A stretch of DNA of 64,000 nt from Cotesia glomerata (taxonomy: Eukaryota; Arthropoda; Insecta; Hymenoptera; Braconidae), in contig NC_058164.1 of NCBI RefSeq assembly GCF_020080835.1, forward strand, positions 16,424,688 to 16,488,687. The letters run 5' to 3'. Positions 36,801-45,026 of this stretch are shown piece by piece (positions within the stretch are counted from its first letter, which is position 1; each line of letters begins with the position of its first letter). The notes under the pieces are model-generated. The model was given only the letters and a program-made list of their open reading frames with translations, was not told the DNA's origin and searched no databases. Position numbers and translations under genes: made by a program.

Positions 36801-38088
36801 TTTTTATTCAATGATTAAATTTAAAAAGAAAAGAATCAATTTATGAAGGACTATCATTTTCATACTCCTGCCAAGTTTCATCATTTTTTATTCAATAATT
36901 ACTTGGTCAAAAAGTGTCCCAGTATTTTGTTCAAAATTTAAATATTCCCTGTCCTACATGTTCTTAAGAAACTTTGCCACGTATTTGCAGCACTTTAGTA
37001 ACAATTAGCAATTCAGTGACAATTTTCGAGCAAGAATCTGTTAGAATAATCTTGATGCAGATACTTGATCAAGAATATTGAATCAGACTTTCACAAGGCT
37101 TGTTCTAAATTGTTACTAGGGCAAAGTGTAGAGTTATTATGGATTTCTTAATTTTTCATAATATAATTTTTTTTTGTTTAGTTCTGAGCTCACTAAACTA
37201 TGGAATTTATGTCCTAATAATTTAGAAGCTTGTAAATCCAAAGATAGAGATTTTTTACCATCATTAGAAGTATATTTTGAAGAAGCCATTATGCAGTTAG
37301 ATCCTGCAGCTATGGTTGAAGATGAATACAAGTAAGGATTTTTAATTTAAATTATTTGTTGTTCTAGTAATACAAATATTTTTTATTATTTATTTAAGGA
37401 AAGTGAATGATGGTAATTTTGGTTGGAGGGCATTGAGATTATTAGCTAGAAGAAGTCCTCATTTTTTTGTTCATGGAAACAATCCTATTAACAAATTACC
37501 AGAATATTTGGAAACTATGATTAAAAAAATTGCTAAAGACCGACCAGTAAGTAATAAGTAAACAACCGTGTTGAGTATACAATTGATTCAACGTGTAACT
37601 ATTTACAACTATTAATTTATTCATATTAGCTTCAATCAGACGTTAAAATGGAAGCTGATGAAACTCCTCCTCCAGAATCAAATGAACATGAGTTCAATGA
37701 AGATGTTTTGAAGCAAGAATCAGAACCAGTAGATTGCGAAAATTCCAATGCTAAAACTGGTAAATTGAATTTTGTTACTGTAGAAATGATTGAACAACTT
37801 TCAGAAGTATTAAAAAACAATTGGGAAAAATTAGCTTCAAAACTAGGATATGCTGCAGATGAGGTTTATTAAAGACTATCTTTATCAAATTTTATATTTC
37901 AACTACCTTTTGCTAAATATTGTTATTTTCAGATTGATTTCTTTCGTGGAAAACCTACCCAATATGAGCAATGTAAAACTATGTTGGATATTTGGGTAGA
38001 TGCTGATGAAGACGCTTCTGTAGAGAATTTAGCGTACATTTTGGAAGGGCTGGATTTTCACGAAGCACTTGGTTTATTGAAGCCATAA
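21109..38088 (+). CDS. THOC1: THO complex subunit 1 (THOC1/Hpr1), 8 exons
   Basis: THOC1 is a core subunit of the nuclear THO/TREX complex, which couples transcription to mRNP packaging and export and limits R-loops. Coding exons: 21109-21144, 21228-21911, 22020-22267, 22388-22684, 37182-37331, 37399-37546, 37630-37863 and 37933-38088; the phases agree throughout and give about 650 residues, against about 657 in human. Conserved blocks include L-L-R-M-C-N-D-L-L-R-R-L-S, V-F-C-G-R-I, D-Y-N-L-Y-R-K-F-W, L-Q-L-S-D-S-N-F-R-R, M-G-N (across intron 4) followed by E-L-T-K-L-W, and G-W-R-A-L-R-L-L-A-R-R-S-P-H-F-F. The last about 100 residues match the death-like domain. Donors are GTAAGT-like and acceptors are pyrimidine-AG. 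The start is M-A-K-F-E-K-L-R in a 12-codon first exon. No lesion is seen, so it should be functional despite a 14.5-kb intron 4. Confidence 0.96.
23261..23290 (+). repeat. (TG)n microsatellite at LINE 3' junction
   Basis: The TG run borders the 3' end of the antisense R1-clade element, equal to (CA)n after its 3' end on the element strand. Confidence 0.9.
23526..26548 (-). pseudogene. R1-clade ORF2 (endonuclease-RT), broken
   Basis: The order along the protein is APE endonuclease (26548-25592; motifs Q-L-N-L-N-H-C, S-E-P-Y-R, G-D-F-N-S-W-A, A-S-D-H-S), linker, RT (25178-24501; F-R-K-G-R-S-T-L-D, D-I-K-N-A-F-N-S, G-G-V-P-Q-G-S-V-L-G, A-Y-A-D-D), then a C-terminal region with C-P-S-C-P-G and H-V-F-F-V-C (24500-23526). 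Lesions: a TAG in place of a Trp-like codon at 24501-24503, a frameshift between about 25090 and 25180, and loss of frame between about 25460 and 25592. It overlaps the end of ORF1 by 52 bp in another frame. It cannot make an active enzyme as it stands. Confidence 0.9.
26497..27936 (-). CDS. R1-clade ORF1 (Gag-like nucleic-acid-binding protein)
   Basis: 479 residues, uninterrupted. The N-terminal third has a helical, charged region, probably a coiled coil. The middle is Lys/Glu-rich and basic. The C-terminus has three zinc knuckles: C401-x2-C-x4-H-x4-C414, C424-x2-C-x4-H-x4-C437 and a longer third at about 443-464. This is the RNA-binding partner that forms retrotransposition RNPs. The start M-S-A-R-P-Q-G is shared with copy 2. 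The last 52 bp overlap ORF2, which suggests coupled translation. It is antisense to THOC1. Confidence 0.88.
   Translation of the reverse strand: MSARPQGTGVGVLSPRVRPFLVMATRSTPYDALVNQKRMSKLQETNMNRNGLHAQQAAIEASADMKRTQALERLEKLTIELQKFVQTKINIHKEIKTKTTGVVNALGRFKKLDEEWQSSRRRMETENETEEAMDTGADGDGESAAEDKGETDTRSGKRKDRDSPESTDKVTKKKDLKKSPLQRLAGQGDEPKKTTDWEKVQSKKEKRRLAREQLSKQPPKELRPEPKQKKPRKWIRPDALIIRPAEKTKYAEILRRIKQDVPDEQVRSTVDKINKTRSGDLLITISRKSTDKGQGLQKTIADILKEEAKVICKGPQETIEIRDVDDDTTKEHIQTALKREAGESCEIPLEAIKIRKAFRGTQTATVSLPAAAAQKLLEGNCKIRIGWSNCRMRATKRPIQCFKCWHFGHFGSQCKSEVDRSKLCIRCGKEGHKIADCKNPAKCALCFERHGVEKAAHHAGTNRCPIFQEALQKITKPRT
28366..28433 (+). repeat. (TG)n microsatellite between two tandem LINEs
   Basis: The TG run lies between the 5' end of copy 1 and the poly(A) tail (poly-T on +, 28434-28450) of copy 2. 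It is the presumed shared target remnant. Confidence 0.92.
28688..31714 (-). pseudogene. R1-clade ORF2 (endonuclease-RT), single nonsense codon
   Basis: The whole frame of about 1008 codons is open except for one TAG at 29327-29329, right after I-S-I-W-A-D-A-L-K, where copy 1 has sense codons. Domains: APE endonuclease (residues about 15-235), RT (about 450-720 with D-I-K-N-A-F-N-S, G-G-V-P-Q-G-S-V-L-G and Y-A-D-D near 645) and, after the stop, the CCHC-type motif C-P-S-C-P-G...H-V-F-F-E-C. The stop truncates the protein behind the RT core. ORF2 overlaps ORF1 by 52 bp. One point mutation from an intact frame, this is the best preserved copy. Confidence 0.9.
31663..33126 (-). CDS. R1-clade ORF1 (Gag-like), altered second zinc knuckle
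   Basis: 487 residues, uninterrupted, aligning over its length with ORF1 of copy 1. The C-terminus holds three knuckles: C409-x2-C-x4-H-x4-C intact; the second reads C-I-R-C-G-Q-E-G-Q-R-I-A-D-C, in which the zinc-binding His is Gln; the third is C-x2-C...H-x5-C. Loss of that ligand probably weakens RNA binding. The end overlaps the ORF2 start in a different frame. Confidence 0.87.
   Translation of the reverse strand: MSARPQGTGVGVLSPRVHPFLVMATRSTPYDALVNQKSMSRNMETNKSQNGAHAQQAAIVASAEMKRAQALEHLDKLSRELHEFVKSKVNIHKEIKTKTTGVVNALQRFRTLDDGWQAQQRQTPNVTPKKSRQPAADTVEEMDTGAEGDGESLTEDRSDTGVRSGKRKDRNSPDPTVNQVMKKKDTKPSPLNEVAARSAKNKEVDAWQKVESKKRRPEQDHLPKQLPREPRPEPKRKKSRKWIRPDALIIRPAEKEKYSEILRRIKRDVPADQVRNTVEKIRRTMTGDMLITLSRKSADKGQALQRTITGILQDDAKVVCKGPQETIEIRDIDEETTKEEIQAALKEEVGKDHEIPLEGIKIRKAFRGTQTAAVTLPMTIARKLVEGTGKIHVGWVNCRIKATTRPIQCFKCWHFGHVGPQCKSQVDRSKLCIRCGQEGQRIADCKNSAKCAICADQQGAKDVAHHAGTYRCPVYQEALQKLTNKQA
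33556..33616 (+). repeat. (TG)n microsatellite at 5' junction of copy 2
   Basis: The TG run lies beside the 5' end of the element, followed by TGCGGGTGCTCGAAGAGC, which belongs to the GAGCTC-rich repeat. Confidence 0.9.
33630..33790 (-). repeat. GAGCTC-rich interspersed repeat, partial, inverted
   Basis: The inverse complement reads in the family order: CGATTAACCCTGCAGGCCATC, then GAGCTCTTCGAACTC and GCTCTTCGAGCAC words leading into (CA)n. The LINE array therefore sits in, or beside, the AC tract of such a repeat. Confidence 0.55.
33825..33879. repeat. (TA)n microsatellite
   Basis: The TA run directly truncates the LINE fragment that follows. Confidence 0.92.
33880..35155 (-). pseudogene. 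Fragment of a second LINE family (endonuclease to RT start)
   Basis: On the minus strand it runs from the late endonuclease domain (35027-34605: G-C-S-V-I-D-L-V-L-I, D-S-D-H-L-P-V-V-V) through a basic linker (34653-34198: R-R-W-W-D-N-E-C) into the first RT blocks (34104-33890: D-Y-R-G-I-T-I-M-Q-T-A-Y-K-V-Y, Q-A-G-F-R-E-G-R-G-T-I-D-N-I). RT catalytic blocks and the 3' part are missing, cut off at the (TA)n tract. There are frameshifts between the three pieces and a TAG near 35047. This protein type is abundant in ants and aphids. It differs from the R1-clade copies next to it. Confidence 0.85.
35485..35970. mobile_element. Nested MITE with CACTGAGAGAAAA ends
   Basis: Left CACTGAGAGAAAA and right TTTTCTCTCAGTG are inverse, 486 bp apart, inside the TTAA-flanked element. 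It contains the tRNA-like sequence 35683-35768. The arms beyond the termini are AT-rich and only loosely inverted. Confidence 0.6.
35683..35768 (-). repeat. tRNA-like sequence with acceptor-stem pairing
   Basis: On the minus strand: CGGAC...GTCCG ends can pair as an acceptor stem, A-box-like TAGCTTAACTGG, an anticodon-type hairpin TTGG-TGCGTAA-CCAA (would read CGU, Thr), and B-box GGTTTCGATTCCC. It looks more complete than the tRNA-like relics at 5-8 kb. Its place inside a MITE argues for a tRNA-derived passenger over a host tRNA gene. Confidence 0.5.
36127..37181 (+). other. Intron 4 sequence without recognisable feature
   Basis: AT-rich sequence with one poly-G run (36280-36289). No element borders are seen. 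It ends with the pyrimidine tract and TTTAG acceptor of exon 5. Confidence 0.5.
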
Positions 38089-38331
38089 AATAATCTTTCT
38101 GACTATTTATTATTCTGAATTTTATATATTTTCCATTTTATAAACAATATGACGTTAAATACATAAATTAATGTCCATTCATATTAATTTGCATTATCAT
38201 TGAAAGTTTTCCCTTGATAAATAGTCAATGAAATTGATAAAAAATTGAATATCTGTTAATGTTATCTGCTGAGTTGTTTTCAGTGATATATCACTATAAA
38301 ACTATAGTTTTATAAAATATTTTTATCTATG

Positions 38332-38387
38332 AATAAATACATACAAATTACTTTAATAATAAATGTTAGGTCAATGAATCCAATAAA
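38332..38387 (+). terminator. Candidate THOC1 polyadenylation signals
   Basis: AATAAA occurs at 38332-38337, 38358-38363 and 38382-38387, about 240-300 bp after the THOC1 stop codon, followed by AT-rich sequence. Which one is used cannot be told. Confidence 0.5.
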
Positions 38388-38573
38388 TTATTATACTGAT
38401 TACTAAATTAATGATTGATTATGACTAAAATTAGCTTCCAAACATATAATCATTCTATTATAATAAAAAATTTATTGAGATTATTTTAACAACGATATTA
38501 GTGTCAGAATAAAAAAATTACTTTTAAATATTTACGTGCATATTTAAAAAATGACAGGTTTTATCATATACTG

Positions 38574-38765
38574 AGAATAGTACATTTCTCACCTAGGGCA
38601 GGAAAATAAGAAATGTCTCAGATCACATGTAATAAAACATGTGATCTGAGGCTTTCTTATTTCCTGCCCGTGGTGAGAATACTATTTTCCTCCTCGACGG
38701 AGGGGGAAAGCTGCATTTTCGTTTAGCGACGCGGGAGGAAAATTGACGCTTTCCGCCCGGAGGGA
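38574..38765 (-). repeat. Double-hairpin repeat, copy A
   Basis: Hairpin 1 (38578-38684) pairs arms around ACATGTAATAAAACATGT, with stem words CTCAGATCACATGT and GGGCAGG/CCTGCCC. Hairpin 2 (about 38700-38760) pairs GGGAAAGC..CATTTTC with GAAAATTGACGCTTTCC around GTTTAGCGACGCG. A relative in inverse orientation, with stem-preserving differences, lies at 58251-58470. Confidence 0.75.
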
Positions 38766-38807
38766 AGGAAATTAATTAAAGTATTTAAAACTCATATTAT
38801 ATTTTTA

Positions 38808-39497
38808 TAGAAAAAAAATAGGAAAACGGTTGACCGTGAAGGCCATCCCTGCAACTTCCTGCCAATTCTATACCTAAACGCTTGAAATTGCACTTATCAC
38901 GTTTTTGAGCTCTTCGAGCTCATAAACACAATTTGTGTGTTATTTTGAGCTCTCCGAGCTAAAAAAATAGCTTTTGTATGCTTTTGAGCTCTTCGAGCTC
39001 AAAAGTTTGATAGAAGTTTGATAAAACACTATTTTTTGAATTTTCAAATCGCAATAACTTTTGAATGAATGAACCGATTTTCACGCGGTTGGTGGCATTC
39101 GACGCAGTTTTTCTAAGCCTTATAAAAAACCTTCAAGTTCGAATTGATCGAACTAGTAATTTCGAAGTAATTCCAAAAAAACCCTTTTTTTGGTTTTCTT
39201 TCGTCAACGATAACTCACAAACGAATCGACCGATTTTGACCGGACTGGCGGCGATCGACGTGGTTTTTTGATCTTGAGAGCTGATTAGTTTTTAGAATTG
39301 ATCGGTAAAACCGTTTAAAAGTTATTCCAAAAAAACCACTTTTGAAAAAATTTTTTTTTGTAGTTTTTTTGCGATTTCTTAAAATCTACTGGTCCGAATC
39401 GTTCCTAAGTATACACAAAATCTAAGTTTGGTCAAGCCCTTTCAAATGGCACCAACCGCGATCAAATCGGTCAAGCCGTTCAAAAGTTATAAGAGGT

Positions 39498-39528
<31 letters not shown>

Positions 39529-40063
39529 CGGGACATGGGTGTTTTCGAGAGTATCTACACCGCTTTAAGCACGATGACTCTTCGGAGTGCCCGTCCTGCC
39601 CAGGAGCTGCTGAAGACGCGGAGCACGTCTTCTTTGTATGTCCTCGTTTCGATCCACAGCGTGAAGAACTGGAGAGGATCCTGAACCAGAGAATGCAACC
39701 AGATTCACTAGTAGAAGCAATGTTGTCATCAGAAGCTGCCTGGAACGCTACCAACACGTTTGCAACAGAAGTCCTTAAAGACTTGCGTTCCACCGAAAGA
39801 AGAAGAGCAAATAGCAGAAGATAGAAGGAAGGTAGTTAACACCTTAGCCACCAGAAGGAAGAGCAGTAGCTAGATCCTCCCTTCACGAAGTAATGCCTGA
39901 CGGCGGTTTCCATGAGGGATTAGAGGAAAGAAGGAAAAGGGGTTTAGGGTTTAGTGGGTAGGGGCGTTAGTGTCGAGTTAGTATGACGCTGCGTCGAGTC
40001 GCCACATATCCAGGCCAAACAGCTATGCCTAGAATCCGTAAAAAGGATTCCCCCCCCTACAAA

Positions 40064-40110
<47 letters not shown>

Positions 40111-40312
40111 CACACACATACATACAGATATACATACATACAGATATACATACATACAGATATACAGACACCATCGCGGGAATAGTCAGGGAAGCTTTCT
40201 AGGACCTCGAAACGTCGAGATTCGATGAAAATTCGATTTTCGTAAAACGGGGTGAAAACAATAACTTCCCGATTATTGAAAATCTTCGATTTTCTTCGCG
40301 GAAAGTGAAAAA
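38808..40312 (+). repeat. GAGCTC-rich interspersed repeat with LINE insertion
   Basis: The left part is 38808-39526 and the right part 40081-40312, interrupted in its (CA)n by the R1-clade fragment 39527-40080. Blocks: AAAACGGTTGACC, GAGCTCTTCGAGCTC three times, AATAACTTTTGAATGAATGA, repeats of ACGAATCGACCGATTTTGAC type, (CA)n, ATCGCGGGAATAGTCAGGGA, and an end at CTTCCCGATTATTGAAAATC. It is followed directly by another copy. Confidence 0.75.
39527..40080 (+). mobile_element. R1-clade LINE copy 3, 5'-truncated, in (CA)n
   Basis: It carries the last part of ORF2 (39531-39825, including the C-P-S-C-P-G / H-V-F-F-V-C zinc motif and the C-terminal S-T-E-R-R-R-A-N-S-R-R) plus 3' UTR and a 20-nt poly(A) tail, between CACACA runs on both sides. 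It is nearly the same as 23291-23835 of copy 1 in inverse orientation. 5' truncation and an A tail are the marks of target-primed reverse transcription. Confidence 0.9.
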
Positions 40313-40998
40313 TTAGAAAAACAGTTGACCCTGAAGGCCATCCCTGCAACTTCCCGCAAATTCCATACCTGGGCGCTTAAAATTGTACTTATGACGTTTT
40401 TGAGATTTTTGAGCTCAAAATATAATTTATGTGATATATTAAGCTCGCTGAGCTCGAAGAGATAGTATTTCTATGCATTTGAGCTCTTCGAGCTCAAAAG
40501 TCTCATAGAAGTTTCTTGAAACACTATTTTTGAAATTTTCAAACCGCAATAACTTTTGAATGGATCAACATATTTTCACGCGGTTGGCGGCATTCGATAC
40601 AGTTTTATCAGTCTCATGAAGAATTTTCAGGTTTGAATTGATCGAACCCAAAATTTCGGAGTAATTCCGAAAAAACACTTTTTTCAGTTTTCTTTCGTTC
40701 ACAATATCTCTCGAACGAATTAACCGATTTCGACCAGCTTGGTGGCGATCGACGTGGTTTTTTATTGCCTAGAGCTGATTAGTTTTTGGAATCGATCGGT
40801 GGAGCCGTTCAGAAGTTATCTAAAAAAAACAACATTTGAAATAAAAATTTTTCTTAGTTTTTTTAAGATTTCTCAAATTATACTGTTCCGAATCGGTCAA
40901 AATTATACTCAAAATCTAAGTTTGGCCAAGCCCTTCTAAATGGCACCAACCGCGATAAAATCGGATGAGCCGTACAAAAGTTATAAGCGATTCACATA

Positions 40999-41037
<39 letters not shown>

Positions 41038-41190
41038 ACAGTGACAACCTCGCGGGAGTAGTCAGGGAAGCTTCCTGTAACCTTCAAACGTCGAGATCTG
41101 ATGAAAACTCGATTTTTGTAAAACGGAGTGAAAACAATAACTTCCCGATTTTTGAAAATCTTCGATTTTTTTAGCGAGAAGTTAAAAAGT
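40313..41190 (+). repeat. GAGCTC-rich interspersed repeat, uninterrupted copy
   Basis: The full block order runs from AGAAAAACAGTTGACCCTG to the TTTAGCGAGAAGTT end, including (CA)n at 41004-41040 followed by ACAGTGACAACCTCGCGGGA. It is the best reference copy in the window, tandem to the one before. It has no coding frame. Confidence 0.75.
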
Positions 41191-41465
41191 TTATTCAGAA
41201 ATACAAATTTTTATATAATAAATAAAAATTATTATTAAATATAATTTTTGTGAATCTTGAAGAGATGAGTGGTCTGTTTCAAAAACCTCGTAAGCTAATT
41301 TCTATTTGTTGTGAAGAATTAAATAAAAAGAATTCAAGATTATCGTATATTGATGATAGGCTGATAATTTTTTAGTAATTTATCAGAATAAAATCTTATA
41401 TATGTCTTATTTAGGTGAGGTATGTTTTCTATCGCTCCTAAAAACTAGGGTCGATAATAGTATAT
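41191..41465. other. AT-rich spacer
   Basis: No feature seen; it ends at the ATAT flank (41462-41465) of the next transposon. Confidence 0.5.
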
Positions 41466-41940
41466 GGGTCATTCCACCAAATAAGAACATTTTTACGGGG
41501 CGACCCTCGTGAATTATGTTTAAAATTTATGGAGGTGTTCTCTATCATAAGACAAAAATTCCCTGAGAGTTTTAGCTCTTAATACGCAGCGGTCTTGAAG
41601 TTATGATTTTTTGAAATTTTGGAAAAAATTTTTTTTCAACTTTTTCGTCAATTTTTCTGATATGAAAAACATTTTTAAACAAAGTCGACAAACATTGTAT
41701 TTTGTAGGAAAAATTCTCAGCTTTTGAATGAAAATATTTATTTTTTCATAAACTCATCAGAAGACCCTTAAAAATCGAATTAAAGTGGAAAAATTGATTT
41801 TTTTCGGTGTGCAGCCCAAAATTCTTCAAATTTGAATTTTTTTTCTGAAAGCTGAGAGTTTTTTACACAAAATATAGCGTTTTGCCGATGTGCATATTTT
41901 TTGTTTCGTCACAATTAAATTAAACGCAAATTCATTATAA

Positions 41941-44418
41941 TTAAAATACTTTTATTTTTGAACTTTTTTGAGATGTGGACACAGTTTTAATGAAAGCATA
42001 ACCAATTCCATCTTTTAAAGGCACAAAAGTGTGTAATGACTGTGTACCTTTCACCGTTTTCGATTGAGAATATCGTACGTCTAACACATTTTTTTTTATT
42101 AAATAATCGTCATTAGCTATAAAAGTAAAGTCAACGGTTGTAAAATTTTTCGTTCCCCAGGAAAACAAATCTTGTGGTTTCAGTATATGCTCTTTATTGT
42201 TCATTTGTAATGAAGCTCTAGAAGCATATCGTTTTAATGAACCCGCAAGACCATCGCATGGTCCTTTGCCATGGGCAGTTGCAAAAAAATGCCACTAAGC
42301 GTTGATTTCGAAGTCAGCATAATGATAACATAAGTTTGTAAATGCTTTCTTGTTTTTGAATTGTTGTGGAGCTCCATCAGAGAAGTAAAAAATCGTATTG
42401 ATGACAGCAAACTTCTTTTTAAGAAAGGCAATAAATTGCTCTTGAAATAAATAAATTAAAACTGTGTCGTGCTTAAGACAATCTGAAATACCAACAAAGC
42501 TCAAATGCTTAATAGTATCATTTTCGTTATAATAAATCACTATTGGAAATATAGTAGCTTGATCATTATTCCAATGAAAGCCTTGAGCTGCTTCCTGCAC
42601 AACGAATGCATAATTTTCCGCAAAGTCAAATACTACGGCGAATTCCCCGCTCTTTAAATTTAGTTTTGTACCAGAAAAAAATCGACTTTGTGTTTTCGCA
42701 ATAAAATCATGTTTCAAAAGCTTATCAAGTTGCGTCACTAAAGTCTCGATGAAGTCTTCGGAATCTGAAGTAACATTCACAATAGTACAACGGTCCTTTG
42801 ATGTCCACATTTTATATTGGATTTCATTATCATCAGATTCATTAAACGACACACGAAAATAATCAGCGATTTCTCCATTATTTGGACAACTATTGCACAT
42901 TCTGGAAAAGCACGATTCTTTTGGATTGTTACAAACTAATTTATTTAATCAATTTTTGTAAATTGGCTGAGATTCTACAACCCAATCGGTGTTTTTCGCA
43001 AATTTTGGAAAATTACATCCTAAATGGAATAAATGTAATAAGATTAATAACTAGTTTTAGTACAATTATAGAGAATGTCAAATACACAAGTACCTTCTAA
43101 CATCAATTTTACATTTTGATGAATAGTACAAACACATACGACATGTGTACCACTACTTCCAGCAAGAATACAATAAGTAGGCCTCAAACTAGTGAATTTA
43201 GAAAATCCGATTGCCACTGAGTTATATTGCACTTTGAAGCTTTGGTACAATTCTTTTAAATTACAAAGAATCAACTTTTTTTGTACCCTAGTTCGATTTC
43301 CATCACAATCCTTCACAGATTTAAAATTTTTCATACCCGCTAATTGTTTTGAGATTTCTTTGCTTTCATAAAAATCTATGACAAGTTTTTTTACATCTAA
43401 CTTAAGCGGCTGATTGCCTGGAACTTTTGTGGGATTCAAAGTATTAGTAGTCATTTCACCAGAGTCTAAATCAACATTCTCAGATTCACTTATATCATTT
43501 TTAAGATTCAGTACCATTTTTCGAGAACGGTGTAAATTCAGATGCTATACGACTGACTTCCCAACTGTCGGGTAAAATTGAAAGCAGCTTCTTTTTTATT
43601 GATCTGTAAAGCAAACGATCGATCGTATTAATATGAAAAAATGAAGATATTTTAAAATGATCGATTGTTAAAAAAATTTACTTGTCACTTTCAGCGTTAT
43701 ATAATTTCTTCACTTTAGCTATCATGGAACAATGATCTTGATTAATCTTTCTGTAGGTAGATTCAGGTACTATTCCAAATTGTGATTGTAACTTATTCTC
43801 TAGGGCAGCATAGCTCTCATCAAGTTTTTTTACTCCATAATTTTTTTCAGAATATAACCTTAAATTAAACGCATAGAAAAATAATTAAGTAAGTTTTCAC
43901 TCAGTAAATGAAAAACTTAATCAATAGAAAATTTTTACCTGTCTTTTTCAATAAGAGGAATTTTCAAAAATCGCTCTAAAGAATGATCATTGTAATCACA
44001 TAGATTGTCGCTAAAATTACTGACAGTTCGAGATAAACTGCTTCCTTGAGTACAAATTTCAGCTGATATACTCAGACTTTCAACACTAATTTGACTTGAA
44101 ATAATTTCCTCTTCCTCTGATGCCGGCGGAATATATTCTTTGACACGGAATCGACCACGCACACATAACATTGAAGTGTCATCTAAGTCAGGAAATTTCC
44201 AACGATCTTCGTCGGGAAATTTTCTTAAATCTTTAACTCCTTTTTTATCTAAAAGTTTCGTTTAATTAGATGTCAAAAGTCAATATTAAACACAAGACCA
44301 TTAATTTAATTGGTTCTACGTAGAGGTTATACATAAGAGGTCAAGTGCACTGTATTAGTTACTTACGTGACTCATTTAATGGATTACAACAATTTATTGA
44401 CCATATAGGTTTACTCAT
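41941..44418 (-). pseudogene. Transposase-like gene of the ATAT-flanked transposon, five exons
   Basis: Exons, minus strand: 44418-44367, 44248-43939, 43858-43682, about 43609-43092, about 43022-41941. N-terminus: C-C-N-P-L-N-x2-H then L-C-V-R-G-R-F, a likely zinc-binding module. Middle: G-F-S-K-F-T-S-L-R-P and G-S-S-G-T-H-V-V-C-V-C-T-I-H-Q-N-V-K-L. C-terminal half: V-V-F-D-F-A-E-N-Y, G-F-H-W-N-N-D-Q-A-T, Y-F-S-D-G-A, then W-H-F-F-A-T-A-H-G-K-G. Candidate DDE residues (inference): D of D-F-A-E-N, D of S-D-G-A, Glu before W-H-F-F. Lesions: frameshift at an A-run near 43520, TGA 42949-42951, TAG 42295-42297 exactly at that Glu. Proteins like this are common in insect and cnidarian genomes. Confidence 0.75.
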
Positions 44419-44545
44419 GGCGATGAAATATCAAAGTAACGCAATAATTATTACTTAAAAACTTGATCAATTATATTTTTGTTAAGAACAAACGATCCGA
44501 AAAGAAATCGCTCAAGAAAGAATCACAAAATGAAAGTAAATAGAG

Positions 44546-44858
44546 TGTAGGGGATATACACGCACACATTCATACATGGACACATATACACAAGTCAAAC
44601 CTCACACACTGTACACCAGTGGAGGCAACTCAACTATACAAAAATTACCGACTGAGACCTTCTCCGTACGGTTGGCAGTTGAATTATTATTATGATTACT
44701 AATCTAACCATTAAATATACATATACATGTGATGCTACTTTAAGAATAAAATAACTAATTATTTTTGTATTACTAATTGAGAATTGTGATTAATAAAGCG
44801 AAGGTTGCTGCATACACGCGTTAATAATTAATTATATAAATAATATAAATAAGTGGAG

Positions 44859-44927
<69 letters not shown>

Positions 44928-44931
44928 CACA
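44546..44931 (+). repeat. 5' LTR of the gypsy element
   Basis: Starts TGTAGGGGATATACACGCAC and ends ACCCCCACA, so TGT..ACA termini. It contains AATAAA-type words and a (TA)n tract at 44863-44921. Confidence 0.92.
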
Positions 44932-44933
44932 AT

Positions 44934-44948
44934 TGGTGACCCCGAACG
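44934..44948 (+). promoter_or_regulatory. Primer binding site, tRNA-Trp-like
   Basis: TGGTGACCCCGAACG starts two bases after the LTR. The first 12 bases equal the tRNA-Trp-complementary site known from CsRn1-type elements and avian retroviruses, as I remember it; the rest differs. Confidence 0.7.
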
Positions 44949-45026
44949 CTTGATAAAATTCAGCAACATTCCAGCGACGCCAGTTTGTAATCATCAATTC
45001 AGCATTACCGCCAAAATTCACAATCA

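Larger units (their letters stand above)
22685..37181 (+). other. THOC1 intron 4 (14.5 kb), filled with retroelements
   Basis: The donor is GTACGT after A-A and the acceptor is TTTTTGTTTAG before T, rebuilding the Asn codon of the conserved M-G-N motif. The other THOC1 introns are 67-119 bp, so almost all of this length is inserted DNA: two R1-clade LINEs, a third LINE fragment, a TTAA-flanked MITE and repeats. The left part (22690-23260) is plain AT-rich sequence. Confidence 0.93.

Noticed and set aside
38578..38684. CRISPR-like or terminator-like hairpins
   Set aside because: The window is eukaryotic (spliced genes, LINEs), repeats are not regularly spaced, and hairpins lack a spacer array.
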